DNA from: Aspidapion aeneum
Taxonomy: Eukaryota; Arthropoda; Insecta; Coleoptera; Brentidae
DNA length: 64,000 bases
Assembly: GCA_963576565.1 (NCBI GenBank)
Contig: OY755040.1
Location: 88,837,002-88,901,001 of the forward strand
Direction: 5' to 3'
Shown: piece after piece, positions 21,777 to 32,489 of the stretch
Numbering within the stretch: the first letter of the stretch is position 1
Layout of the letters: each line of letters begins with the position of its first letter
The notes under the pieces: model-generated
Databases searched by the model: none
What the model was told of the DNA's origin: nothing
Seen by the model: only the letters and a program-made list of their open reading frames with translations
Made by a program: the position numbers and the translations under genes

Positions 21777-22522
21777 ATTTATATGAAATGTACTATAAAA
21801 TAATAAGCAATTAAAGCCGAACCTTACTAAAACTCAAACTGTTTTTGGGCTTTTTTTGTCTTTTGATAAAATGTAAAAATCGGGATAAAAAGTGACTAAA
21901 AAAGAACCACAAAACCTAAAAATACCGAAAAAATATAAAAAATAAACTAAATAGTGCAAAAAATAGCGTATAAAACTTGTGATTAAAGTTTAATTTTGTC
22001 CCTTGATATATTATATAGTATTAATAAACATTTAACATACAAATATATTTCTGTCCTGTTTGTACATTGATTATGTATTATTTTTATACAAAAAACATAA
22101 ATAATATTTAGAAGAAAATGATTTTTAACAATAAATATACCTACAATAAATATTCATAACCCAAAAACTCAAGGAACATATTTTTTATTTCTTAATCTGT
22201 ATAAAAATGAGTTCTTTTCTTTTAAGTTTTATTAAAACATTTTTTTTCTCGGGCTGTATAAAAATGAGTATTTTTCACGAACGTCTATGGAAATTTGAGT
22301 ACGGTTTTCACACTCGTGTCGTTACCCCTGGGAGACGCCAGGCTTCCAGGATGCAGTGACCCTAAGTCGAGAGATGCGGTTACTGCCCCCTAGCGGGGAG
22401 CTACAGAAATAAAAATATTTTAGGTGAATCTGCAAGCAGTCCTTGATGGGACATACCGTATAAAGTTTTAGCTAACAGACATAAAAAGATATTAATGTGT
22501 TAAGCAATGTAACTCTTTTTTA
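21777..22522. other. AT-rich segment with one shared GC-richer module
   Basis: No gene seen. The stretch 22309-22400 contains 'gtgtcgttacccctggg' and 'ccaggatgcagtgaccc', closely matching the loop of FB1 (reverse strand, 2408-2506) and the palindrome at 24251. It ends with the small hairpin 'ccccctagcgggg'. Confidence 0.6.
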
Positions 22523-22792
22523 GATATAAAACCCGAGTAAAAAAAGTCTATGAAACATACTGTGAACTAATAAATAAAAACCCTAACAGTGGCCGTCTGA
22601 CCTATGAGAAACTAAATTTTGAAAAATCCTCTTATAAAGAAGTTAATGATGCCATCAACAAAAAGTACAAGAATAGTTTAAACTTTCCGAATTACTGTGA
22701 GATGGAGCAGTTTATGAGAGCTGTTGTGAAAGAGAAGAGGCTCGATGTTTCGGAATCTAGGGTAAAATCTGAAAGTAAGTGTTATTTGGTAT
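22523..22792 (+). other. Open, protein-like segment of unknown origin
   Basis: The frame from 22523 is open for about 90 codons without a start methionine near its beginning. It reads like real protein: KKVYETYCELINKNPN, then FPNYCEMEQFMRAVVKEKR. Base composition is less AT-biased than the flanks. No domain recognised. It precedes PLE-D and could be an exon remnant, a captured gene piece or part of another element. Confidence 0.35.
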
Positions 22793-23314
22793 CAAAAAGT
22801 GGCTTCTAGAAATATCGCACCCGAAAGCTATAAAGACCTATATCAAAAAATTGAGAAGTTGTCAAAATGTGACGTAAGGCAGAGTTAAATATTGATTCGT
22901 ATAGACATGAAAGCAAAATCTTGATCATGTGGCCGGAAAGTGCTTTTCTAAGTTACTCTAGTCACTCAGACCTAATTTTTTTCCTAAAAAATCTACTAAT
23001 TTTTAATATAGACCGAAAATTATCATTAGAACTAGATTTATAAATAAAAAAACAAAAGCTACAAAAAACATATTGTCAGTTATTTGCGTTTCCTTTAAAA
23101 ATTCTTATTTTTTGAGTTAGGTCTTTGTAGTTTTGAAGGGTGCGATATGTGGTAAATCAATCTTGGAATTTTTTAAAATGTTATACAATGTCAAAGTAAT
23201 TTTTGAAATTCCCCACTCCTCAACCAAACTAAATAAATTATTCTTTGTTTGAAAATCGTAGACAATGATTGAGTAGAAATAAAATTCAAATCAAAACTAG
23301 GAACATCTTGTCGA

Positions 23315-23827
23315 GGTTTTAAAAAGGATCAAATTAGATCCCGACGATAGATTTGTAAGTTTTGATGTAGAAAGTCTTCAGTGCCAATAAATGAGTCACT
23401 CAGTATCATCAAAAACAAATTAAAAACTGATGATAAACTTCAAGAGAGAACCACGCTATCGGTGGAGGGTGCGATGGATCGGTTGGAGCTCTGTCTCCGT
23501 AACTTTTAAGTGAAAGATAAGTTTTATGCGCAAAATGATGGACTTCCAATGGGTTCGTCTCTTTCGCCAGTGGTAGCAAACATCAACATGGAGTGGTTCG
23601 AGGACCATGCGGTCAACACAGCAAGAGTCAAGCCAAAACTATGGCTACGATACGTGGATGTCATATTTATTATATGGCCGGAAAATGACGACGAACTGAA
23701 GAATTTTCTACATCATCTGAACGGTATTCGACCAACAATCAAATGCACAATGGAAATTGAAAAAGATTCGGCCTTACCTTTTTTGGATGTTCTTGTCAAA
23801 CGAATAGACAGAAACATTCATTCGGAA
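23315..23827 (+). pseudogene. PLE-D reverse transcriptase (5' part)
   Basis: Penelope-type RT motifs are readable on the plus strand: FVSFDVESL near 23350, DGLPMGSSLSPVVANI near 23540 and LRYVDVIFIIWPEND near 23645. The family's YVDD is YVDV here, so the second catalytic aspartate is missing. Frameshifts lie around 23380-23510. The frame stops abruptly at the 12-bp sequence ATTCATTCGGAA (23816-23827), where a 10.2-kb block is inserted. The matching 3' part resumes at 34025. Confidence 0.8.
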
Positions 23828-24515
23828 TGAATTGTAGATTTCTCCAGGGTGAAGTCCTTGAACCATTGTTAAAGGAGGAGAAACGAAAAGTTCTGCTTAC
23901 TTCACAAATATTTTATTGTCTAATCACGATGCGGTTTGGTTTTTAAAAAACCATTATCAAGTGGTCTGGTCTGTAAGAATAATAAAAAATGAAAGTAAAT
24001 TATAATATTTAAAATAGAATATGCTAAAAAAAACTTACAGACAGTTAAGAATCATCTTTAAAACAAATGAAAATCTGCAACATACAGAAATAAAAAATAA
24101 ACAATATTTTAAAATAGTCTAAAACAACATACCGATTAAAAATTAGTCAAACGGACATAAACACACAATTTTTATAAAATATAATTATTTGACAAAGAAG
24201 ATATAGGTTAAAATAATAAATAATATAAACAGAATCCAGATATCTGAAACTAGGGTCACTGCATCCTGGACGCCAGGCTTCCAGGATGCAGTGACCCTAA
24301 TCTGAAACAAGTACAGAACGACATCTAACACAAAATTAATAAATTAACAGAATCAATTTAAAATTGTCAAAATTCAATAAATAAAAGCAGATAAAGAAAT
24401 CTTATTTAAAACTGTTTGAAACTTTAGCTACCTCTTTGTAGAGACCCTTTATGTATGACATATTTTACTAAAGAGAAACGCGACAAGCCCATCAAAGTCA
24501 CTGAAATTAACATTT
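23828..24515 (-). repeat. Inverted left arm of PLE-C
   Basis: This is the reverse complement of the PLE-C 3' region at 33535-34020. Shared landmarks are the TTGTCTAATCACG and TTTACTTCACAAATATTTTATT blocks' counterparts and the AAACCATTATCAAGTGG hairpin strand. Inner bases 24446-24515 match 32305-32380 in reverse ('tttgtcgcgt'). It is interrupted by the palindrome at 24251. Confidence 0.7.
24251..24299. mobile_element. 49-bp perfect palindromic insert with 9-bp target duplication
   Basis: Two perfect 19-bp inverted arms, TAGGGTCACTGCATCCTGG and its complement, enclose an 11-base loop. The 9-mer ATCTGAAAC flanks it (24242-24250 and 24300-24308). The uninterrupted sister sequence near 33677-33696 lacks the insert, which proves insertion or local rearrangement. 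The length of the duplication resembles hAT (8) or Mutator-like (9-11) elements. It is far shorter than any usual MITE. Confidence 0.8.
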
Positions 24516-24524
24516 TTTGGTTAT

Positions 24525-24911
24525 TGAAAAAACCTAAAATGGCTTTTGGATCCTTTTATGGGATCGCGGGTGAAACAAATAGACCGGTTCGAAAATAGGA
24601 AAAATAATTTCCGCGGTGAACCGTCAAGCTATATATTGGCTAAAATATTGGCCTACCTTATATGCTGAAGTCGAAAATCGAAATAGAACGAGTCCAAGGC
24701 ATTTCCCTCGCTCTTGATCTTCTCTCCATAGTATGAGAGTGGGAGAAGCACACGCGACTATTCGCGAAAACTGCGGCCAATAAAGGCACCCAAAGGCGAA
24801 AAAATGTAATATTAAATAATTTTAATTAAAACTAATCGGCAAAACATAACATAAAAGGTAAAATTCTATCATTTATCCCTTGATAAGGAATAATTTTATT
24901 AAATTTATCCA
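24525..24911 (-). repeat. BEL3 3' LTR
   Basis: 387 bp, starts TGAAAAAACC on the plus strand and ends AAATTTATCCA. It differs from the 5' LTR by many substitutions and several indels, including a 25-bp segment present only in the other copy near 31905-31935. Confidence 0.85.
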
Positions 24912-25009
24912 ATATACCGGCCACCAAATACGGCAAAGCGGTAGTTCAAAAATAAAAAGTAAAATAAAACAAATATTATTAACGCGTAACTTAAGAATTA
25001 AACTAATTT

Positions 25010-25764
25010 GATGGCAGAGGACAGACTTTAACCACCGGACGCTTAAACATACCAGTCTTGGTTTTGACATTAACCACACGGGTTACACCATCACGCCCAG
25101 GACACACCGAATCTATTTTCCCAAGTCTCCACTGGAGAGGAGAAACGTTATCTTCCTTCAATACAACGAGAGTACCGGGTTTTATAAGAGGTATCTCTAT
25201 CCCATTTACCCCTTGGCTGCAGAGAATGAAGATAATCTTTATGCCATCGATTCCAAAATGTTTGATGTAATTGGGTTAATAACTGCCACCTATCAAGTCT
25301 ATTATTTGAATAGAACTAAGATCATGGTCAGGGACAGTAGAAAGTGGGGCTAAAGTGAGAAAGTGTCCAGGAGTCAAACAATATAAATCGTTTGGATCAC
25401 TACTCAGAGAGCATAATGGTCGGGAGTTAAGAATTGCCTCAACCTGGGTGAGGACAGTATACATCTCCTCATAGGTAAGGATCTGTTCCCCTATTATTTT
25501 TACTAAATGCGATTTCACGCTTTTAATGCCCGCCTCATGAAGTCCTCCAAAATGAGGGGCGGAAGGCGGCAAAAATTGCCACTTAATTTTTTCATCAGCG
25601 GCGGCATTTGCCATGCAATCAGCTAAATATTTAGCCGAAGCAACGTAGTTAGTGGCATTATCACTATGTATTCGAGAGAGAAGGAAGGTTCCTTTTCGGC
25701 TTATAAAACGACGCAATGAAAAAAGAAATGCGGAGGCGGATTAATCCGAAACTAACTCTAAATG
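25010..25764 (-). pseudogene. BEL3 integrase C-terminal half
   Basis: The frame continues BEL3 integrase downstream of the mariner insertion. It shows the second catalytic aspartate (IHSDNATNYVASAKYL), the glutamate region (FGGLHEAGIKSVKSH, with E present) and the post-core block YTVLTQVEAILNSRPL. It then runs into the DUF5641-like tail (the RWQLL block near 25285) in another phase, with stops. An in-frame TAA near 25741 separates it from the mariner junction. Confidence 0.8.
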
Positions 25765-25766
25765 TA

Positions 25767-27939
25767 CAGGGTGGGGCATTTTCGTTGGTTTTATAGGGTA
25801 CAGGCTAAACGGTAAGAGATACAAAAAAACTGACATGCGTGTCCCGTCCTCTTTTTTAGTGTATTTTTTAATGGCACAATCAAATCTACGCTAACTATAT
25901 TGGTTTAGCAGATATAGAGTGATTCTCAAAAATTGCCGATTTTTATTATCTCTTATTACTCGGTTATTTATGGAGATAGAAAAAAACTTCAAATACAAAA
26001 GTTTTATGATTTTGTGCATAGAATCCAGTGACGTAACCAGAAAATTTAAAAATGTTTTAGTTTTCAAGATATTATCAAAAGTAACATTTTGTTAAATGGA
26101 ACACCCAGTATGTAAGTATTTCAGATAATTGCATTCTTTTTTGTGATTACAATGGTATATAACACTTAATACTTTTCCTTGCCATAAATAGGTAAAATAC
26201 GGAAAAATATTTTTTTTTGTAGTTGGCTATGAATTGATTTAATATTTTTTTATATAACAACAACAACAACAAAACAACATAAATTTGTAATAAGAACTGA
26301 ATAGTTATTATAAAAATTAGTTACAAAAGGTGCTCAAACTGTCTCCCATTCTGCTCAATGCAATTTTCTACTCGACTTGTAACCGAACGAGTGGCGTTAT
26401 AGATGCCAATATTTGGTACTCTCTCAATGCAAATAATAAAATTTTCCCTAAGTTCATCTGCATTGTTACTTTGTGTTTTATAAATTTCATTTTTGATAAA
26501 TCCCCAAAAATAAAAGTCGAGGGGGGTCAGGTCGGGAGAACGCGGGGGCCATCGGTTTGGCCCATATGTACCAATCCAATTTTCATAAAAATTGGCAGTT
26601 AGCAAATTCCTTATCATATGGCTATTATGTGCTGGAGCACCGTCTTGTTGAAAATAAATGTTATTTATATCACCTAATGGCATGTTATCCAACTCTGTTA
26701 TTACATATTCTTCCAAAATTTGTCTGTATCCTTCTGCATTCAAGTTTTCATGAAAAAGCCTGTAGTTAAACACTCTATTTCGATACAGCGCTACCCATGC
26801 ATGGAATCCAAACCGTCCTTGTTGTACCCTGGCCACCGTCTGATGAGGATTTATGTCTGACCAATATCGATTGTTATGTCGATTAAAAATTCCTTCGCTA
26901 GATATATAAGCTTCGTCGGTCCATATTATATTTTGAAAAAAATTGGGATTCTGATTAATCTGTTGCAAATACCAATTGCAAAATTCTAAACGCCGTTGTT
27001 CATCTCCAGGATGTAAATTATGAACCTTTCTTATTTTATAAGGTTTATACTTATGCTTTTTCAATATTCTTAAAACTCTACGTTTACTTATACCAATATC
27101 ATTCTCAATATTACGACTAGATACCGTCGGATCAGCAGCAACACAAGCCAACGTGTTTATTTCATCCGTTTCTCTATTTTCTTTAATGTAAATTTTATTT
27201 CTTGGTTTTCCAAATGACCCATACTCACTTAAATTGTGATACATTCGTTGAAACATCCTTTTGTCTGGCTGACGTCGTTCCGGATAACGGTCAAAATATA
27301 GTGTAAGTGCTGCATCTCTATTTTTATTAGATTCAATATAGCACTCAAACATGTTTAACTTTTCATAGTTTTGATAAAGATTCATCTTAGACAAAAGTAA
27401 TAACAACAAAGCAAAAACAATACTTAATTGACGTTTGACTTTGTGACAAGTTAAAAAAGCGAAACAAAAGTTCATCCCATCCATAGCCAACTACAAAAAA
27501 AATATTTTTTCATATTTTACCAATTTAGGACAAAGAAAAGTATTAAGTGTTATATATCGCTGTAATCACAAGAAAAAATTCAATTTTTTGAGGTACTTAC
27601 ATACAGGGTGTTCCGTTTAAAAAATGTTACTTTGATAATATCTTGTAAAATAAAACATTTTAAATTTTTCTGGGTACGCCACTGAATTATACATAATCAT
27701 AAAACTTTTGTATTTGAAGAATTTTTCTATCTCCATAAATAAACGAGTAATAAAAGATAATAAAAATCGTCAATTTTTGAGAATCACCCTGTACCTGCTA
27801 AACCAATCTAGTTAGCCTAGATTTGATGACGCCATTAAAAAAGACACTAAAAAAGAGGACGGAACACGTATGTCAGTTTTTTTGTATCTCTTACCGTTTA
27901 GCCTGTACCCTATAAAACCAACGAAAATGCCCCACCCTG
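25767..27939 (-). mobile_element. Mariner-type transposon with about 460-bp TIRs
   Basis: The element is 2,173 bp, bounded by TA (25765-25766 and 27940-27941), and starts CAGGGTGGGGCATTTTCG at both ends. The inverted repeats extend through almost all non-coding sequence: 25767 to about 26231 and about 27481 to 27939, diverged but collinear. Flanking BEL3 integrase reads across the TA in the same frame, which confirms the boundaries. It encodes one intact transposase. Confidence 0.92.
26321..27490 (-). CDS. Mariner-family DDD transposase
   Basis: A 389-residue uninterrupted frame. The N-terminal part has helix-turn-helix character (about 50-150, with ISKRRVLRILKKHKYKP). Catalytic residues are D in IIWTDEAY (near 191), D in YFQQDGAPAH (near 281) and D in LTPLDFYFW (near 323). 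I count 41 residues between the second and third, a DD41D spacing, with the WPPRSPDLTPLD signature of a widespread insect group. The first ATG (27490) lies in the edge of the terminal repeat and gives a hydrophobic lead; methionine 36 (27385) is a more natural start. It would cut and paste this element and related ones. Confidence 0.88.
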   Translation of the reverse strand: MAMDGMNFCFAFLTCHKVKRQLSIVFALLLLLLSKMNLYQNYEKLNMFECYIESNKNRDAALTLYFDRYPERRQPDKRMFQRMYHNLSEYGSFGKPRNKIYIKENRETDEINTLACVAADPTVSSRNIENDIGISKRRVLRILKKHKYKPYKIRKVHNLHPGDEQRRLEFCNWYLQQINQNPNFFQNIIWTDEAYISSEGIFNRHNNRYWSDINPHQTVARVQQGRFGFHAWVALYRNRVFNYRLFHENLNAEGYRQILEEYVITELDNMPLGDINNIYFQQDGAPAHNSHMIRNLLTANFYENWIGTYGPNRWPPRSPDLTPLDFYFWGFIKNEIYKTQSNNADELRENFIICIERVPNIGIYNATRSVTSRVENCIEQNGRQFEHLL

Positions 27940-27941
27940 TA

Positions 27942-29210
27942 CACTCTTAGTGCTACAGCAAACAAATAGAGATAAATATGCCTTCTGAGTAAGACACCCT
28001 CTATAGCGAGACATACTAATTTGGAGAGGTCCACCAAAATCTACAGAAACACATTGGAAAGGTTTGCATTGCGTAATGCGATAGCTAGGTAAATCACCCA
28101 TTTTTGGTTCTATAGGCTTAGGATTCACCCTAAAACAGCGAAAACAACTCTGGACTATGCGACGAATGGCTCGTTTTGGACTCAATATCCAAAATTGTTG
28201 TACTATAAAGTACTGCAAAGCTTGCTGTCCACAATGTAAAAATTTCTTATGAAAATCTTCAATTATAAGATCAGTAAGTCTATGTTGGCAAGGTAACAAT
28301 GCAGGGTGTTTTTGTTCAAGCTGTAATTGAGAATAAACTAACCGACCGCCCACCCTGAGAATCCCATCACTATCAATAAAAGGATTTAATTTTCTCAAGG
28401 GCTTGGAGCAAAGCCGTTTAGCTCGAATATTAGCAATGTCTTGATGAAAAACTTCATACTGCACCTTTTTTACAACACAGAGCAAAGTTTCAGATAGCTC
28501 CAGGTCCGTAAAAGGCTCCCTTTTAAGAACAGAGTCGACTTTAAATTTAAAATTGAGAATACATCGCCAGTACGTTAAAAGACGTAAAATTTTCTGCAGG
28601 CAAGAAAATCTATCTAGAATCCAGATAATTGGATCATAACCCGTAGATAGCATAAAAACTAGAGATCTTTCTTCAGGCAAAGGCTCATTTACCAAAAAAG
28701 ACTCAATTTTTGCCCACTGTTCCATGGGCAGAGATAGCCAAGGTGGCCCCGCCCACCATAACGCACAATGGACTAATTGAGAAGGAAGTATGGGTCGACT
28801 GGCTAGATCGGCAGGGTTGTCTTCTGATCTGATGTGATACCAGCAATCAGGTGCTACATTATCTTGGATCTGACTAACCCGATTTGAAACAAAAGTATGC
28901 CATCGATGAGGAGGCGACTTTATCCAACCAAGGGCAATTGTCGAATCCGACCAGGCATGACTTTTATAAATATTTGGAATGCTATAGGTGTCCAAAACAA
29001 ACTTAAGCAATTTAGATGCCATTAGAGCAGCAATTAACTCTTGTCTAGGAAGATTCAATTTCTTTAGGGGAGCGACTTTACTTTTTGCATAGAGCAAATA
29101 GGTATATATAGAACCATTTGCAGAAACTAGGCGAGAGTATACGCAACTTCCATAACCTAATTCTGAGGCGTCCCCAAAAGTGTGAAACTCTAAACAAACA
29201 TATTCAGAGA
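27942..29210 (-). pseudogene. BEL3 RNase H and integrase N-terminal half
   Basis: From 29210 down: RNase H (FGDASELGYGSCVYSRL, AKSKVAPLKKLNLPRQEL, AWSDSTIALGWIKSPPHRW), the DNPADLASR block, WWAGPPWL, the H2C2 zinc segment (LHCGQQALQYFIVQQFW, CFRCFRV) and the start of the integrase core (SVDFGGPL, with the first catalytic Asp). The frame is open for 395 codons from 29097 but the homology starts earlier, so the apparent start methionine is internal. It ends at the mariner insertion. Confidence 0.85.
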
Positions 29211-29289
29211 AAAAAACAATATCGAGGTATTTCTAAGCAAGATAAACTTGATAAGTAATTATAGTATAAAAAATACTCTTGTATGAACT

Positions 29290-31305
29290 TGGAATAGGCC
29301 TCAAAGATCCGCCTTTATTTCTTTAATGCTATGAAGCGAGAGTCAGAAAAAAGCGGTTCTCCTTTGAAAAAAGGTAGTTTCACAAGAAAACACCCATTTA
29401 AAGTGCAGGAATGAGTTTCTCTAAAAGAAATTTTAGCAGGGTCATCTAGCGGTAGCATAGATTTAGGGCGAGGTTTTATTCAAATCTGGACTATCCTCGG
29501 TAAAAGTTACAAAAGAACTATGTCCTACAGGATTAATTCTACCCATTACAATCCATCCACACAAAGTATTAATTGCGATTGGTTCAAATGTTTCACCACA
29601 AACCTTTTCCGGCAATAAGATTAGTGAGAAAAGATCCACGCCAATTAAGGCGTCAATGGGCCCAGGAATATGAAAAGTATCATCAGATAAAGAGAGGTTT
29701 TTAAATAGGACCACCTTTCTTGCGAAAAGGCAGTACTGGGCATAGATTGGCACACTTGAGGGAGTACAATGCACTCAATAGTAAAAGATAAGTCCTTGTT
29801 ACGTACGGGACAGACTGTACAGGAAGTTATACCTTTTGAGGCCATAGATGTCATATCACCTAGGCCATTAATAGGCACATTTAATTGAGAACGACTTAGA
29901 CCCAATTTTTTAAACCATCTCTCAGATAAAAAATTCCCTTGACTAGCACTGTCACATAAGACTCGGATAGTGTGAAAGTTATGAACACATGAACGTCCAT
30001 GAAATTTACTGTTGCGGTTGCCAAAAGCGGAAATGAACCATTAGAATCGGTTAAATTTATTGAGGCAGTAGTACAGAGCGCGGGATTATTTCTTATTTGA
30101 CTATTTTGAGAATTTAGACCATTATTATTTTGAGCCGCAGGGGGCCGCGGTGGCAACAAAGCGGGTTGTTGAGAAGGTAGAGTTTGCGGGGATTCAAAAT
30201 GTAAAAGACTATGATGGCGGCTGTTAGGATTATTGCAAACAGCAAAATTTTGGCAGATCCCACAATTTTGTGAGTAGCCATTATTAGGATTCGGTGTATT
30301 AACATAAAAGTTATTGCAAGCAGGGCCTCGATTATAACTTCCTCTATTATTTAAGCGTGAGCTAGGAGAAAATTTAATCGAAGGCTGAACTGAGCCACCA
30401 CTTTTTGATTTATCATCTTGGGTACAGATCAAAGTATCTAATACCTTACAACGATTATTTAAAAATACTTTTAATTGCGTGTAAATGGGCATATCAAATT
30501 TGGAATGCTCCATTTCAAAACTCTGCGAGGTATCTCAATTGATTTTTAAAAGTAATAAATTGAAAAGCACAAAGTCCCACTCTGCAGTAGGAAAATTTAA
30601 TAATTTTAAAGCTTCCACGTTCACGCAGAATCTATCTACTAAATTACGCAAAGTATGGTTCTGAGAGCTTGACATTTTAGGTAAATTCAATATTTCATGA
30701 AAATAAGTTGTGGCCAATAACCTACGATTATCGTACCTCTGCACCAAAGTATCGTACGGAATGAGGTAATTATCATCAGTTATCGGAATATTTGTTAACA
30801 AGCCAAGAGGCTCCTCAGAAACCAAAGTAAGAAGCAACTGAAACTTTTGTGCGTTTGAAAAATGAGCTGCATGATGCACAGAACTTTTACATAAATCAAA
30901 AAATGTGGGCCAGCTTTTTAAATGACCTGAAAAACAGGGTATATCCAATCTAGGCATACTAAAATTAACGTGTGGAGTACTATGGTGCCCTGTTGGTGAT
31001 GGGGGAACCGACAAAGTGACGTCATACCTTATGCATAACTCATTATAAGTGCATTTTACAGAAAAAAATTGTTCGTCAACCTCAATACGAATTTCATCTT
31101 GTTGATCTAAAGCAGAATCCGTCATCTTTTTATCCGAAATAATATCTAAATTTAACTTATTTTAGCAAGTTTCTAAAAGAGAATAACGAGGTTTAAAATC
31201 ATTAATTTTTGACGGATCTGACGGGGCTAGCAAGGACAAATCATACATCTCTTTGATCCTTTTTATAAAGACTTTCCGTTTATTTATTTTCGAACTGTCC
31301 GACAT
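29290..31305 (-). pseudogene. BEL3 gag and protease
   Basis: The gag start is probably the ATG at 31305-31303 (MSDSSKINKRK); an in-frame TAA follows after about 47 codons, then a long open stretch with the DUF1759-type segment (CFSGHLKSWPTFFDLCKSS). A second in-frame stop lies near 30537. Zinc-knuckle remnants (CGICQNFAVC), a protease-like motif (LCDSASQGNFL near 29950) and its downstream block (PGPIDALIGVDLF) follow in shifted frames. After the GCFLVKLPF block near 29390 the frame meets the RT deletion. At least two stops and two frameshifts. Confidence 0.85.
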
Positions 31306-31620
31306 TTTTAAAATGAACCCTGTATATTATTGTGAAAGCAAAATTTAATTAACGTGTGTCCTTTATTTGCCACCAAATACAAACAATGCAAAAAACGCAA
31401 CAAAAAATATCTTTCAGCGTATTAAAATTTTAAAAATAAAATTCCAAGGCAAGAAAAAAACTAAGAAAACAATTCCTTATCTAATTTATTTCGCGATCGG
31501 CCGTGCACATTTGTATACGGTCACTTTAACCTATTGTAGGTATTTCAAAATTCCAATGAAACAAACATCTTTTTTTAATATATTTTTGAAAATAATTAAA
31601 TAAAATTTAATTGCTGTTCA

Positions 31621-31640
31621 AATACGGTTCGAACGGACCA
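31621..31640 (-). promoter_or_regulatory. BEL3 primer-binding site
   Basis: The minus strand reads TGGTCCGTTCGAACCGTATT directly next to the 5' LTR. It resembles the tRNA-Tyr site of the other BEL elements with one extra G and a diverged 3' part. The primer tRNA is therefore not certain. Confidence 0.55.
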
Positions 31641-32054
31641 TGAAAAAACCCAAAATGGCTTTTGGATCCTTTTATGGGATCGCGGGTGAAACAAATAGAC
31701 CGGTTCGAAAATTGGAAAAAAAATTTCCGCGGTGAACCTTCAAGCTACTAAAATATTGGCCTACCTTATATGCTGAAGTCGAAAATCGAAATAGAACGAG
31801 CCCAGGGATTTTCCCTCGCTCTTGATCTTCTCTCCATAGTATAGAGTGGAAGAAGCACACGCGACAATTCGCAAAAACTGCGGCCAATAAAGGCACCCAA
31901 AGGCTCACATACATAGAGGTATATTATAATAAAGCGAAAAAATGTAATATTAATTAATTTTTATTATAACTAATTACCGAATCGGCAATAAACATAAAAG
32001 TAAAAATTCTATAATTTATCCCTAGATAAGGAATAATTTTTAAAAATTTATCCA
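31641..32054 (-). repeat. BEL3 5' LTR
   Basis: 414 bp, starts TGAAAAAACCC on the plus strand and ends AATTTATCCA. An AATAAA-type sequence lies within. Compared with the 3' LTR it carries an extra stretch near 31905-31935 and other differences. Confidence 0.85.
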
Positions 32055-32380
32055 AAATCCAACAGTTAGGTCATTTTCTTGCCAAATTCATTGGCGTTTC
32101 ACTAAAATAATTTAAATGGTCAGCGGTGAGTGACATCAATCATCATGCAACATATAAACAAACATGTTTGTCGGTCACCCCCTGTATAGGTTGTGTTATA
32201 AAACGTTTATTTTTATTTTTCAACGCCTATGAATTAATAAGGACAGAAGGTGCTCTCTAAACATCGCTAGAGGACCGATATTTGTATCCTTTGATTTTGA
32301 CTTAAATAAATTTGACTTTGAAGAGTTTGTCGCGTCTCTTTATCTTTAAAATATGTCATATATACAGGGTCTCTAACTCA
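32055..32380. other. Non-coding segment between BEL3 and PLE-C
   Basis: No gene seen. Bases 32305-32380 are the inverted match of 24446-24515, and 32395-32475 is the inverted match of the PLE-C C-terminal coding end at 33452-33530. Confidence 0.6.
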
Positions 32381-32489
32381 TTGATAGTAGTGGTTTCATT
32401 CAAACTAACTGACGATTGATCAATTTCGAGTTAAGCAATCTCAAAATTCTCCAAAAAATTCAATTTTCTGCCTAACATTGTTAATTTAT

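Larger units (their letters stand above)
24525..32054 (-). mobile_element. Old BEL/Pao element BEL3 with internal deletion
   Basis: Two similar but diverged LTRs (24525-24911 and 31641-32054) flank minus-strand gag, protease, RNase H and integrase fragments. The main part of RT is deleted near 29215-29290. A mariner-type element sits in the integrase. I found no target duplication, so one end may be rearranged. Stops and frameshifts are numerous. Confidence 0.85.

Noticed and set aside
26256..26280. (CAA)n microsatellite
   Set aside because: A short ordinary simple repeat near the inner edge of the left terminal repeat of the mariner; not informative.
24525..32054. Target duplication of BEL3
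   Set aside because: Five bases outside the LTRs (GTTAT and AAATC) do not match, and shifting the ends did not help.
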